A stretch of 64,000 nt of DNA, taken from NCBI RefSeq assembly GCF_019056515.1, contig NZ_CP064873.1, forward strand, positions 1,612,001 through 1,676,000. The letters are read 5' to 3'. The notes under the pieces were generated by a model. It was not told the DNA's origin. It saw only the letters and a program-made list of their open reading frames with translations, and searched no databases. The stretch is from Microbacterium paraoxydans (GTDB taxonomy: Bacteria > Actinomycetota > Actinomycetes > Actinomycetales > Microbacteriaceae). The position numbers were made by a program, and so were the translations under genes. Positions 46,028 through 53,906 of this stretch are shown piece by piece (the first letter of the stretch is position 1; every line of letters starts with the position of its first letter).

Positions 46028-47520
46028 GCGCCCTCGGAGTCGAGGTCGGAACGGTCCGTGCCGTCCGCCCCGTCGGTCCGGGGCGGGAGTTCCTGCTGGA
46101 TGATGAGCCGGTCGACCTCCACCTCGCCGACGGACGCATCGTCGACATCGCGCCGACCGGGGCCCTGCCGGCGCGCGGCGAGGTCATCGAGGCCGACGGT
46201 GCCTGGGCGGTGCCGGGGCTCTGGGACAACCATGTGCACACTGTGCAGTGGGCCCTCGCCGCGGAGCGCGTGCCGCTCGGCGCGGCGGACTCGGCCGCCG
46301 GGGCCGCGAGGTTGATGCGCGACGCGCCCGTGCTGCCGGACGGCCGACGGATCGGCACGGGGTTCCGGGACGCGCTGTGGCCGGATCGGCCATCCGTGGC
46401 CGCGCTCGATGCCGAGACGGGCGTCGTGCCCACCTACCTGATCAATGCGGACGTGCACAGCGTCTGGCTGAACTCGGCGGCCCTGGCGCGCGAAGGCTTC
46501 CGCGGAGACGACGGTCTGCTCCGCGAGGAGGACGCGTTCGAGATCTCCCGGCGGCTCAATGCCGTCGATCCTGCCCACAGCGATGAGGCGGTCATCCGCG
46601 CGGGGGCGGCCGCCGCGGCACGGGGCGTGACCGGTCTGGTCGACTTCGACATGGCGTGGAACGCCGATGCCTGGCCGCGACGGATCCTCGCGGGCTTCGC
46701 CGCGCACCGTGTCGAGTTCGCGTTCTACCCGGCGGATCTCGATCGGGCGATCGCCGCGGGCCTCCGCACGGGGGAGCGCCTTGCGGTGACGGATCCGACC
46801 GGGCTTGTCGGGTCCCTCGTGCGGGTCGGGTCGTTGAAGGTGATCAGCGACGGCTCGCTCGGCACCCGTACGGCGGCGTGCTCACACTCCTACCCCGGCG
46901 ACCCCGCGAACTTCGGGGTGCTGACGGTGCCTCCGGACGAGCTCACGGCGCTGCTGACCACTGCGGCGGGAGCGGGGATCGAGGTCGCCGTGCACGCGAT
47001 CGGCGATCGCGCCGTGACGGCGGCCCTCGACGCGTTCGGCGCTTCCGGTGCCACGGGGTCGATGGAGCACGCGCAACTGGTGCGGCACGCCGACCTCGCC
47101 CGATTCGGCCGGCTCGGGGTGCGCGCGAGCGTCCAACCCCAGCATGCGGTGGACGACCGCGACCTCGTCGAGCACCACTGGGCGGAGCAGACCGCGATCG
47201 GCTACCCGCTCGCCTCGCTGCTGTCGGCGGGTGCGGAGGTGCGCTTCGGCTCCGATGCGCCGGTCGCGCCGCTCGACCCCTGGCATTCGATCGCCGCGGC
47301 GGTCTGGCGGACCGACGACGACAGGGCCGCCTGGCATCCGGAGGAGCGGGTGACGCTGGATCAGGCCCTCGAAGCGAGTGTCCGCACGTCGCTCCGTCCC
47401 GGTCAGAGCGCAGACATCGTGCTCCTCGGGAGTGATCCTCGCACCGCTGACGCGGCGGGGCTCCGGACGATGCCCGTCACCACCACGCTGCTCGGCGGTC
47501 GCCTCACGCACCTCGCCTGA
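46024..47520 (+). CDS. amidohydrolase (YtcJ-like)
   Basis: A 498-residue metal-dependent hydrolase of the amidohydrolase-3 (YtcJ) family. The metal-binding HxH is in WDNHVHTVQWA near residue 70, with DGSLGTRTAACSHSYPG and VHAIGDRAVTAAL further on and the final Asp in FGSDAPVAPLDPW. The start GTG 46024 overlaps the PaiB-like stop. A longer in-frame stretch runs back to 45796, inside the upstream gene, and is unlikely. Substrate unknown; context adds little. Confidence 0.9.
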   Translation: MSALGVEVGTVRAVRPVGPGREFLLDDEPVDLHLADGRIVDIAPTGALPARGEVIEADGAWAVPGLWDNHVHTVQWALAAERVPLGAADSAAGAARLMRDAPVLPDGRRIGTGFRDALWPDRPSVAALDAETGVVPTYLINADVHSVWLNSAALAREGFRGDDGLLREEDAFEISRRLNAVDPAHSDEAVIRAGAAAAARGVTGLVDFDMAWNADAWPRRILAGFAAHRVEFAFYPADLDRAIAAGLRTGERLAVTDPTGLVGSLVRVGSLKVISDGSLGTRTAACSHSYPGDPANFGVLTVPPDELTALLTTAAGAGIEVAVHAIGDRAVTAALDAFGASGATGSMEHAQLVRHADLARFGRLGVRASVQPQHAVDDRDLVEHHWAEQTAIGYPLASLLSAGAEVRFGSDAPVAPLDPWHSIAAAVWRTDDDRAAWHPEERVTLDQALEASVRTSLRPGQSADIVLLGSDPRTADAAGLRTMPVTTTLLGGRLTHLA

Positions 47521-47530
47521 GGCAGCGCGC

Positions 47531-47574
47531 ACACGACGAAGGGCGGCCCCGTAGGGAGCCGCCCTTCGTCGTGT
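47531..47574. terminator. bidirectional terminator between amidohydrolase and dps
   Basis: A perfect 17-base stem (ACACGACGAAGGGCGGC and its complement) with a 10-base loop sits between convergent genes. Confidence 0.9.
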
Positions 47575-47582
47575 ACGTGGTG

Positions 47583-48068
47583 TCAGGCCGCGATGTGCGA
47601 CACGAGGAACCAGCGGTCCTTCTCCAGCCCGCGCTGGATCTCGATCGCCACGTCCTGACTCGTGAGGTCGACCTCGTCGAGGCCCTCCACGGCCGCCTTC
47701 ACATCGACGAGGATCGCGTCGATGTCGGCGATCACGGCGCGGATCAGCTCGTCCGACTGCGCGAAGCCGGCCGGAACGCCGGTGGCGCCTGCCTTCTCGG
47801 CGACGGCGTTCACGCGCGCGTCGATCGGAAGGCCCAGAGCGACGATGCGCTCGGCGGCAGTGTCGGCGAAGTCTCCGGCGTGGGCGACGATCGTGTCGAG
47901 CAGCTCGTGCACGCCGACGAAGTTGGCGCCGCGGACGTGCCAGTGCGCCTGCTTGCCGTTGACGGTCAGCGCCTGGAGGCCGAGGACGACGGGGGAGAGG
48001 AACTGCGCCGCACCGGCGGCCACAGTCGGGTCGATGGCGGTGGTGGAAACGGTCTGGGCCTTGCTCAT
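47583..48068 (-). CDS. dps: DNA starvation/stationary phase protein
   Basis: A 161-residue ferritin-like Dps that oxidises and stores iron and shields DNA. The inter-subunit ferroxidase residues are visible: KQAHWHVRGANFVGVHELLD and HAGDFADTAAERIVALG near residues 37-75. The N-terminal tail is short and not strongly basic, so strong DNA binding is not obvious. ATG 48068 has GGAGGAG 8 bases upstream. A small inverted repeat (48104-48119) lies in the promoter region shared with the divergent carbonic anhydrase gene. Confidence 0.95.
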   Translation of the reverse strand: MSKAQTVSTTAIDPTVAAGAAQFLSPVVLGLQALTVNGKQAHWHVRGANFVGVHELLDTIVAHAGDFADTAAERIVALGLPIDARVNAVAEKAGATGVPAGFAQSDELIRAVIADIDAILVDVKAAVEGLDEVDLTSQDVAIEIQRGLEKDRWFLVSHIAA

Positions 48069-48103
48069 CTTCTTGCTCCTCCGAATGAAGTTCTCTGTCT
48101 GAC

Positions 48104-48119
48104 GAGTACAACGTTACTC
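48104..48119. promoter_or_regulatory. possible operator upstream of dps
   Basis: Inverted repeat GAGTA-N6-TACTC, 36 bases before the dps ATG, in the 130-base divergent region. The arms are short and no known regulator is assigned. Confidence 0.3.
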
Positions 48120-48186
48120 AGGCTCAGGCATTCCGCAAGGAAGCTGAGGCTCCACTCACTTCCGCGTGATTCCGGGGGAGTGAGGG

Positions 48187-48192
48187 TAGTCT
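48187..48192 (+). promoter_or_regulatory. leaderless -10 element TAGTCT for the carbonic anhydrase gene
   Basis: TAGTCT, then CGCCTC (6 bases), then ATG 48199. Confidence 0.5.
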
Positions 48193-48198
48193 CGCCTC

Positions 48199-48735
48199 AT
48201 GAGCATCGCTGCCGGAGCCTCCGTCCTCGCCCTCCCGGATCGCACCCCCGAGCTCGACGACACCGCCTTCGTCGCTGATGGCGCGCGCATCGTCGGCGCG
48301 GTGTCTCTCGGAGCCGGTGCCAGCATCTGGTACAACGCGGTGCTCCGCGGTGACTCCTCGCCGATCGTCATCGGACCGGGCAGCAACGTGCAGGACAACG
48401 TGTCGATCCACGTCGACGCCGGGCATCCCGTCCTCGTCGGGTCACGGGTGTCGATCGGGCACAACGCTGTCGTGCACGGCTGCACGATCGGTGACGGCTC
48501 TCTCATCGGGATGGGGGCCGTCGTCCTCAGCGGCGCCGTGATCGGAGAGGGCTGCCTGATCGCCGGCGGTGCCGTCGTGCTGGGTGGGACCGAGGTGCCG
48601 CCGGGTTCCCTCGTGGCAGGCGTGCCGGCGAAGGTGCGCAGGGCGCTCTCCGACGACGAACGCGCCGCGCTGCTGGCGAATGCCGCGATCTACCTGGAAC
48701 ACGTGGCCACGCACACGCAGGCGAGCGAGGCGTGA
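48199..48735 (+). CDS. gamma-class carbonic anhydrase-like protein
   Basis: A 178-residue left-handed beta-helix built from hexapeptide repeats (for example ARIVGAVSLGAGASIWYNAVLRG). Candidate zinc histidines lie in QDNVSIHVDAGHP and IGHNAVVHGC near residues 74-97. The RGDSSPIVIG and VQDN motifs are typical of the YrdA/PaaY/gamma-CA group. Activity as carbonic anhydrase versus acyltransferase is not certain. Leaderless ATG. A CAU tRNA gene follows in the same direction with its own -10 element. Confidence 0.9.
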   Translation: MSIAAGASVLALPDRTPELDDTAFVADGARIVGAVSLGAGASIWYNAVLRGDSSPIVIGPGSNVQDNVSIHVDAGHPVLVGSRVSIGHNAVVHGCTIGDGSLIGMGAVVLSGAVIGEGCLIAGGAVVLGGTEVPPGSLVAGVPAKVRRALSDDERAALLANAAIYLEHVATHTQASEA

Positions 48736-48748
48736 GACCTCCCCCCGC

Positions 48749-48754
48749 TAGGCT
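48749..48754 (+). promoter_or_regulatory. -10 element TAGGCT for the CAU tRNA
   Basis: TAGGCT ends 9 bases before the mature tRNA 5' end. Confidence 0.5.
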
Positions 48755-48763
48755 GGGCGGTAC

Positions 48764-48837
48764 GGGGCGGTGGCCAAGCTGGTTAAGGCAGTGGGCTCAT
48801 AACCCAACGATCGTCGGTTCAAGTCCGACCCGCCCTA
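48764..48837 (+). tRNA. tRNA with CAT anticodon (tRNA-Met; initiator-like stem)
   Basis: Acceptor GGGGCGG pairs with CCGCCCT (G-T at the first pair) and the D-arm is GCC...GGC. The anticodon stem has GGG/CCC next to the loop CTCATAA, and the T-arm is GTCGG/CCGAC. CCA is not encoded. Three G-C pairs next to the anticodon loop and a weak 1:72 pair are initiator hallmarks, but an elongator Met or Ile2 (lysidine) tRNA cannot be excluded. Confidence 0.85.
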
Positions 48838-48932
48838 CTCCCTGGCCTCGTCTGTCGTAATCGTCGCGGCGCTCTCCTGTCTCTTCTCTGGAGGTCTCGA
48901 CGCCCGTCAGCCTCCGGATCGGAGCAGGAGCC

Positions 48933-49445
48933 ATGTCGACCACGAGTGTGCCGAACGCGGGGACGCGTCGTCGGATCGAGGATGTGGGGCAGTTCGCGTT
49001 GCGTCTCGCGATCGCGGCGAGTTTCGCCCTCGCCGTCGCCGACCGTTTCGGCGTCCTCGGCGGCCCGGGGGCAGATGGTGTGTCGTGGGGCTCGTGGACG
49101 ATCTTCCGTGCGTACACCGCGCAGCTCGTCCCTGTCCCCGTCGACGTGGTGGTGGACACGGCGGCCGTGCTGGCGACGGCTCTGGAGACCATCCTCGCCC
49201 TGCTTCTGGCCGTCGGGCTGTGGACCCGGATCGCGGCGGGAGTCGCTGCGCTGCTCACGGCGACGTTCGGGGTGACGATGCTCGTCTTCCTCGGACCGCT
49301 TGCGTCGTTCCGGTACCCGGTCTTCGTCTTCACAGCCGCCGCGATCCTGCTCGCGGGGCTGAAGCGCTACCGGTGGAGCATCGATGCGCTGCGAAAGGAG
49401 GTGCCGGGAGCGGGGAGAGACAACGATGCCCCCGGCACCAGGTAG
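48933..49445 (+). CDS. DoxX-like membrane protein
   Basis: A 170-residue protein with four predicted membrane helices: FALRLAIAASFALAVADRF, the VVVDTAAVLATALETILALLL segment, WTRIAAGVAALLTATFGVTM and FVFTAAAILLAGLKRY. It has the layout of the DoxX/MauE superfamily. ATG 48933 is preceded by AGGAG. It stands alone between the tRNA gene and the adhesin gene. Function not assigned; DoxX-type proteins are often linked to redox or quinone metabolism. Confidence 0.75.
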   Translation: MSTTSVPNAGTRRRIEDVGQFALRLAIAASFALAVADRFGVLGGPGADGVSWGSWTIFRAYTAQLVPVPVDVVVDTAAVLATALETILALLLAVGLWTRIAAGVAALLTATFGVTMLVFLGPLASFRYPVFVFTAAAILLAGLKRYRWSIDALRKEVPGAGRDNDAPGTR

Positions 49446-49691
49446 ACGGCGAATGCCTCTACAGACGGACGGACGCGTCGGAAGGGGAAGCGATCCGTCA
49501 CGGGAGAGATGACGAGGTGACCGTTTCATGACGCCGTTTTCCGCAGGATCACGGCATATTGCGTGTGCCGCGAGAAACCCGTTCGGCCGAACCGCGTAAC
49601 AGAACGCGCCGTTCTGCATCCCTTCCTGGGGACATCACTCGCGCGGAAGAAGCCAAATGCGCGAGTTCATCGATCATCTGGGGAGTCGAAA
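49446..49691 (+). other. 246-base intergenic region before the adhesin gene
   Basis: The longest gap in the window, and more A+T-rich than its surroundings. It has no convincing gene. The frame of the next gene is open back to 49563, but those codons lack signal-peptide character. It probably holds the adhesin promoter and a long leader ending with GGGAG at 49681-49685. Confidence 0.5.
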
Positions 49692-51518
49692 GTGCCAGTC
49701 ATTAAGCATGCAATCAGATCGGGCGCGCGGGGAACGCGCCTGACGACGTTCGTGGGTGCTCTGCTCGCGATCTGTCTGGCGGCCCTGGCGGCCGTCATCG
49801 CGACGCCGGCCACGGCCCGCGCTGCGGAGGTGGCGGGGATCACCTCGTTGACCATCACCGAACCCACCGACCAGATCAAGGTCTGGGACCGGATCGCGTT
49901 CGAAGCGACCTGGGCAGTGCCGGACACGGCGACCGCGGGGGACACGTTCCGCCTCGCCTTTCCGACGAGCCCGAGCCTGACCGGGGTGCGGGATTCCTTC
50001 GCCCTGACGGCTCCGGATGGCCAGACCATCGGAATGTGCGAGGTGTCGACCGGTGAGCTCGTGTGCACGCTCACGGACTACGTCGACAGCCACACCGACG
50101 TCAGCGGCACACTGCACTTCCGTGCCAGGGCCGACGAGGAGACCACACTGACGGAGATCCCGTTCACCACGGGCGGCGGAACCGTCGTCCCGGTCGACGT
50201 CCCGGGCGGGATCGGACCGGTCCCGGAGTTCCCGGCGCCGACGACCCCGACCAAGTGGGGCGACGTGACGCTCGACGGTCGGAACATCGCGTGGGGCGTG
50301 AACATCCCGTCCTCCGCGCTGGCCGGGGAGGCTCCGACGCTCACCGACACGTTCACGGCCGGCCTCGTGCTCGATCCCGCGTCCGTCACCGTGGCGTACG
50401 TGCTCGCGAAGGACTGGGCGGGAGGCAAGTACACCGTGTCGACGGGGCTACAGTCGGGCAGCGATTTCACCGTCACGGAGGTCAGCTCCGAGTCGTTCAC
50501 GGTGACAGTGAACGCGCCGATCGTCGCCGACGCGATCTACGTGCTCCGCTACAAGACGGCTCTGCCCACCGACGTCCGTCCCGGTGATGCGTTCCACAAC
50601 ACCGTGACCGGTTCCCGCTGGGTCACCGAGAGCACACCGGTCATCTACTCCCAGGGCGGGGGCGATGGCGAAGGGGTGCTCCCGGTCGGCGGATTCACCG
50701 TGACCAAGGAGGTCAGCGGTGCCGGCGCGGCTCTGGTGCCCGACGACCGCGAGTTCCGGGTGGCCTACTCCTATCAGCGTGCCGGACAGACGGTGGAGGG
50801 CGAGCTCGCCCTGCGGTCCGGCCAGACCGATGGCCTGAAGGATCTGCCGGTGGGCACGGTCGTCACCCTATCTGAGGTCACGCCGGCGGACGTCGACGGC
50901 GTGACCTGGCAGGCGCCGGTCTTCTCCGGCACCGGTGTGGCGATCACCGATGGCGGCGCGACCGTCACCATCGCACGGGGGGCGACGGTCGCGGTGACGC
51001 TCACCAACCCGACGACGGTCACGCCGCCGCCGGTCGGGGGCTTCACGGTGACCAAGAACGTCACGGGCCCGGGGACGTCGCTGGTCCCTGCGGACCAGAC
51101 GTTCACGGTGGAGTACTCGTACGAGCTCGCGGGACAGCCCGTCACCGGTGAACTCGCGCTCCGCGCTGGGAAGAGCGACGGACTCGCGGATCTGCCGGCG
51201 GGAACGGTCGTCACGCTCCGCGAGAAGGCGCCGAGCTCCGTGGAGGGCGTCACGTGGAAGAGCCCGCGCTTCACCGGCGCGGGAGTCGACGTCGGCGACG
51301 GCGGTGCCACGCTCACGATCTCCGAAGACGCGACGGTCGCGGTCGTGCTCACCAACGGGACCGCGGTCACTCCTCCGCCCACGCCGGGCGGTGAGCTCGC
51401 CCTGACCGGGGCCGAGGGGCCGACCGGCCCGATCCTCCTGGGAGCGCTGCTGCTGCTCGCCGGAGTCGTGGCGCTCGGCGTCCGTCACCGGGTCTCGGGT
51501 TCGCGCACCGGCGACTGA
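49692..51518 (+). CDS. cell-wall-anchored MSCRAMM-like adhesin with DUF5979 repeats
   Basis: A 608-residue surface protein. A signal peptide ends near ATARAAEVAG. Two Ig-like domains resemble the N2/N3 pair of staphylococcal fibrinogen-binding adhesins: residues ~38-170 (VWDRIAFEATWAVPD, FRLAFPTSPSL) and ~175-300 (KWGDVTLDGRNIAWGV). Two ~115-residue DUF5979 repeats follow (about 333-446 and 448-560). The C-terminus is a sorting signal: LALTG at 569-573, a hydrophobic helix, then RHRVSGSRTGD. LAxTG is the motif used by actinobacterial class E sortases. GTG 49692 has GGGAG 6 bases upstream. No sortase is in the window. Confidence 0.85.
   Translation: MPVIKHAIRSGARGTRLTTFVGALLAICLAALAAVIATPATARAAEVAGITSLTITEPTDQIKVWDRIAFEATWAVPDTATAGDTFRLAFPTSPSLTGVRDSFALTAPDGQTIGMCEVSTGELVCTLTDYVDSHTDVSGTLHFRARADEETTLTEIPFTTGGGTVVPVDVPGGIGPVPEFPAPTTPTKWGDVTLDGRNIAWGVNIPSSALAGEAPTLTDTFTAGLVLDPASVTVAYVLAKDWAGGKYTVSTGLQSGSDFTVTEVSSESFTVTVNAPIVADAIYVLRYKTALPTDVRPGDAFHNTVTGSRWVTESTPVIYSQGGGDGEGVLPVGGFTVTKEVSGAGAALVPDDREFRVAYSYQRAGQTVEGELALRSGQTDGLKDLPVGTVVTLSEVTPADVDGVTWQAPVFSGTGVAITDGGATVTIARGATVAVTLTNPTTVTPPPVGGFTVTKNVTGPGTSLVPADQTFTVEYSYELAGQPVTGELALRAGKSDGLADLPAGTVVTLREKAPSSVEGVTWKSPRFTGAGVDVGDGGATLTISEDATVAVVLTNGTAVTPPPTPGGELALTGAEGPTGPILLGALLLLAGVVALGVRHRVSGSRTGD
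50689..51380 (+). repeat. tandem DUF5979 repeats within the adhesin gene
   Basis: Two adjacent coding repeats of about 345 bases (50689-51033 and 51034-51380). Each starts GGFTVTK and includes GELALR, DLP.GTVVTL and GVTW, and they end NPTTVTPPP and NGTAVTPPP. They are recognisable at protein level with many substitutions, so the duplication is not recent. Confidence 0.8.
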
Positions 51519-51537
51519 GGGCCGGGAGGGGCCACGC

Positions 51538-51581
51538 CGATCGATCACGCAACGACTTCACCGTCGTCGCGTGATCGATCG
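51538..51581. terminator. long hairpin after the adhesin gene
   Basis: A 19-base inverted repeat with a single mismatch (starting CGATCGATCACGC) and a 6-base loop, 20 bases after the adhesin stop. It has no T-tract. It may terminate transcription, or protect or attenuate a longer transcript. Confidence 0.6.
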
Positions 51582-51597
51582 CGCCGTTCAGCGTCCT

Positions 51598-51630
51598 GTC
51601 GTCGTCGAGGGGCTCTCCCTCGACGACGAC
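51598..51630. repeat. second perfect hairpin before the DUF11-like gene
   Basis: A perfect 14-base stem (GTCGTCGTCGAGGG and its complement) with a 5-base loop, 17 bases beyond the first hairpin and 37 bases before the next start codon. It would fold in the 5' leader of the downstream gene. Confidence 0.6.
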
Positions 51631-51666
51631 GTCGACGCCGCAGCGCGTCGGAGAAAGGCACCTCTC

Positions 51667-52173
51667 ATGACCAAGACGCTCCTCGCCCGTACCTCGGCCA
51701 CCCTCGGCGTGGCCGCCGCTCTCTCGCTCGGCAGGGCGGTGCTCGCTTCCGCCGCTCACGCCGAGTCGACGCCCGCGGATCCGACGGCGTCGAGTACGCA
51801 TAGCACGGGCGTTCTCACGCAGCGCGTCGGGGCGGCGTGTCTCTTCTTCCAGTACACGTTCAACATGAGTCCGACCGATCCCCAGGTGGGGGACACCGTG
51901 ACGTACACCATGCAGTTCCTCAACAACGGCGAGGTCGACTCGACGAAGAGCGCGCTCACGTTCCGCCTGGACGGCCTCCTCGACGACTCGACCTGGGCAG
52001 CGTCGGCCCTGGAGGCGACCTCCGGTCGCGCTTCCGTCGCGGGGAATGCCGTCACGTGGAACGGGCCGCTCGATGCCGGAGACAGCGTCGTGCTGCGCTT
52101 CACCGGCGTGTGGACCGGCGACGGCGATGGGCTCGCGTTCCCGCGGGTCGAGTCGTACGGCTACGTGAGGTGA
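51667..52173 (+). CDS. small secreted DUF11-like protein
   Basis: A 168-residue exported protein. The signal peptide (LLARTSATLGVAAALSLG) is probably cleaved after SAAHA. A single beta-sandwich domain with SPTDPQVGDTVTYTMQFLNNG and GDSVVLRFTGVWTG resembles the DUF11/Ig-like repeats of bacterial surface proteins. There is one cysteine (GAACLFF). No sorting motif or membrane anchor is visible, so it is either secreted or held by another surface protein. ATG 51667 has GGAGAAAGG 8 bases before. The frame open to 51571 spans the hairpin region and is not credible as coding. Confidence 0.7.
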   Translation: MTKTLLARTSATLGVAAALSLGRAVLASAAHAESTPADPTASSTHSTGVLTQRVGAACLFFQYTFNMSPTDPQVGDTVTYTMQFLNNGEVDSTKSALTFRLDGLLDDSTWAASALEATSGRASVAGNAVTWNGPLDAGDSVVLRFTGVWTGDGDGLAFPRVESYGYVR

Positions 52174-52272
52174 AGGGCGGCCGCGCGCCGCGGCCTCGTT
52201 TTCCACGGTATCCGCGGCGGCGTGGCGCGCTCGTCGTCGAGAGGCTGAACGGACACCGACCGAAAGGCAGTC

Positions 52273-53484
52273 ATGCAGCTCTCCACGGACTCCGAAGTCA
52301 TCGTCCGCGCCACCGCCGGCGTCGTCGCCGCACACGCCGACGAGATCACCGCCCTGTTCTACCGGCGGATGTTCGAGGCCCATCCTGAGCTGTTGAACGT
52401 CTTCAACCGCGCGCATCAGGTCCAAGGCGATCAACCCAAGGCGCTGGCGGCGTCCGTCGTGGCGTTCGCGGTGCACCTCATCGATCCGGACGCGCCGGAC
52501 TTCTCCCCGGTGATGCGACGCATCGCCCACCGCCACGTCTCCTTGGGTATCTCGGCGCGCCAGTACACGATCGTGGGCCGCTATCTCCTGGCCGCGGTCG
52601 ATGACGTACTCGGCGACGCGATCACGCCGGCAGTGCATGCGGCGTGGGACGAGGTGTACTGGCTCTTCGGCTGCTCCCTCATCGCCGAGGAGGCGCGGCT
52701 CTACGCGGACGCCGGCACGGACCCGGACAACCCGTGGCGACCGCACCGGGTCGTCGACCGCGTGGAGGAGGCTCGCGACGTCATCTCCCTCAGCCTGGAG
52801 CCGGTGGACGGTCGCCGAGCGCCCCATCGCATCGGGCAGTACGTGGCCGTCGCCGTCGACCTCCCTGACGGCACGCGCCAGCCCCGGCAGTACACGATCT
52901 CCTCGTCGACGCCCGAGGCCTCACTGCGCGTCACCGTGAAGCGCGTGCGCGGCGCGGACGGCGCACCAGACGGGCAGGTGTCGACCTGGCTGCACGAGAA
53001 CGCCCACGTCGGAACGGTGCTCGACGTCTCCCAGCCTGCCGGGGACCTGCTCCTCGATGACTCCGATGATGCGCTGGTCCTCATCTCGGCGGGAATCGGC
53101 ATCACGCCCGTCGCAGCGATGGTGGGCGACCTCGCGCGACGGCGTCCCGACCGGCCGGTGCACCTGTTCCACGTGGACCGCGAGCCGGAGACCCACGCCC
53201 TCGTCTCGGACGTGCGCGCCCACGCGCAGCGGTTGAACGACGTCCGCACCCTGACCTGGTACACCGAGGGCGCAGCGGAGTGGCCGGCGGTGCGTTCCGG
53301 CCGGATGGATCTCGCCGGCATCGACCTCCCGCCGACGGCGCGCGTGTTCCTGTGCGGGCCGCTGCCGTTCATGCAGGCGATCCGAAGCGCTCTGACGGCA
53401 CGCGGCATCGCGCCGGAGCGCATCGAGTACGAGGTCTTCGGTCCGGATCTCTGGGCTCGTCAGCCGAAGACCGCCGCGGCCTGA
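52273..53484 (+). CDS. hmp: flavohemoprotein (nitric oxide dioxygenase)
   Basis: A 403-residue NO-detoxifying enzyme that turns NO and O2 into nitrate with NAD(P)H. The N-terminal globin (1-140) has the proximal His in HRHVSLGISARQYTIVG. The FAD domain shows RQYTISS near residue 208, and the NAD domain has SAGIGITPVAAMVG and VFLCGPLPFMQAIR. The ATG has GAAAGG upstream. It sits alone, and no NsrR-type gene is adjacent. Confidence 0.96.
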   Translation: MQLSTDSEVIVRATAGVVAAHADEITALFYRRMFEAHPELLNVFNRAHQVQGDQPKALAASVVAFAVHLIDPDAPDFSPVMRRIAHRHVSLGISARQYTIVGRYLLAAVDDVLGDAITPAVHAAWDEVYWLFGCSLIAEEARLYADAGTDPDNPWRPHRVVDRVEEARDVISLSLEPVDGRRAPHRIGQYVAVAVDLPDGTRQPRQYTISSSTPEASLRVTVKRVRGADGAPDGQVSTWLHENAHVGTVLDVSQPAGDLLLDDSDDALVLISAGIGITPVAAMVGDLARRRPDRPVHLFHVDREPETHALVSDVRAHAQRLNDVRTLTWYTEGAAEWPAVRSGRMDLAGIDLPPTARVFLCGPLPFMQAIRSALTARGIAPERIEYEVFGPDLWARQPKTAAA

Positions 53485-53592
53485 CCCCACTGCGAAAGAC
53501 CTGCGTGCAGCCGTGTCAAGCCCCTCCTCGAGGCCGCCGCGAACTGACATGCTCCCCGAGAGCGGCACCGCGCCGCGAGAACGGGAGAGACT

Positions 53593-53853
53593 ATGAGCAT
53601 CGGCAGCGGAATCGCGCTCTTCGTCATCGGAGCGATCCTCGTGTTCGCGATCAACGTCGACGTGCCGTGGGTCGACCTGGACATGGTCGGCTACATCCTC
53701 ATGGGTGCCGGCGTGATCATCTTCCTCATCGGCATCGTGCTTCTCGCGCGTCGGCGTCGCACGGAGACGGTGTCGCGCACGTACGTCGACCCGGCGACGG
53801 GTGAGCCCACGACCCGGCGTTCCGTCAGCTCGAGCTCCGACGACGGGCTCTGA
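53593..53853 (+). CDS. DUF6458 family small membrane protein
   Basis: An 86-residue protein with two helices, IGSGIALFVIGAILVFAI and MVGYILMGAGVIIFLIGIVLL, then RRRR and a polar tail with RTYVDPATGEPTTRR. Matches the actinobacterial DUF6458 pattern (two helices, Arg cluster). Function unknown. The ATG is preceded by GGGAGAG. Confidence 0.85.
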   Translation: MSIGSGIALFVIGAILVFAINVDVPWVDLDMVGYILMGAGVIIFLIGIVLLARRRRTETVSRTYVDPATGEPTTRRSVSSSSDDGL

Positions 53854-53871
53854 GCGCACGCAGACGGAAAG

Positions 53872-53905
53872 GAGAAGGGCCGCGGGAGAACCCGCGGCCC
53901 TTCTC
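53872..53905. terminator. bidirectional terminator
   Basis: A perfect 15-base stem (GAGAAGGGCCGCGGG and its complement) with loop AGAA lies between convergent genes. Confidence 0.9.
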
Positions 53906-53906
53906 G

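Noticed and set aside
48819..49619. 266-codon minus-strand frame opposite the DoxX-like gene
   Set aside because: Basic and low in hydrophobic content; the sense strand has four clean membrane helices and a ribosome site.
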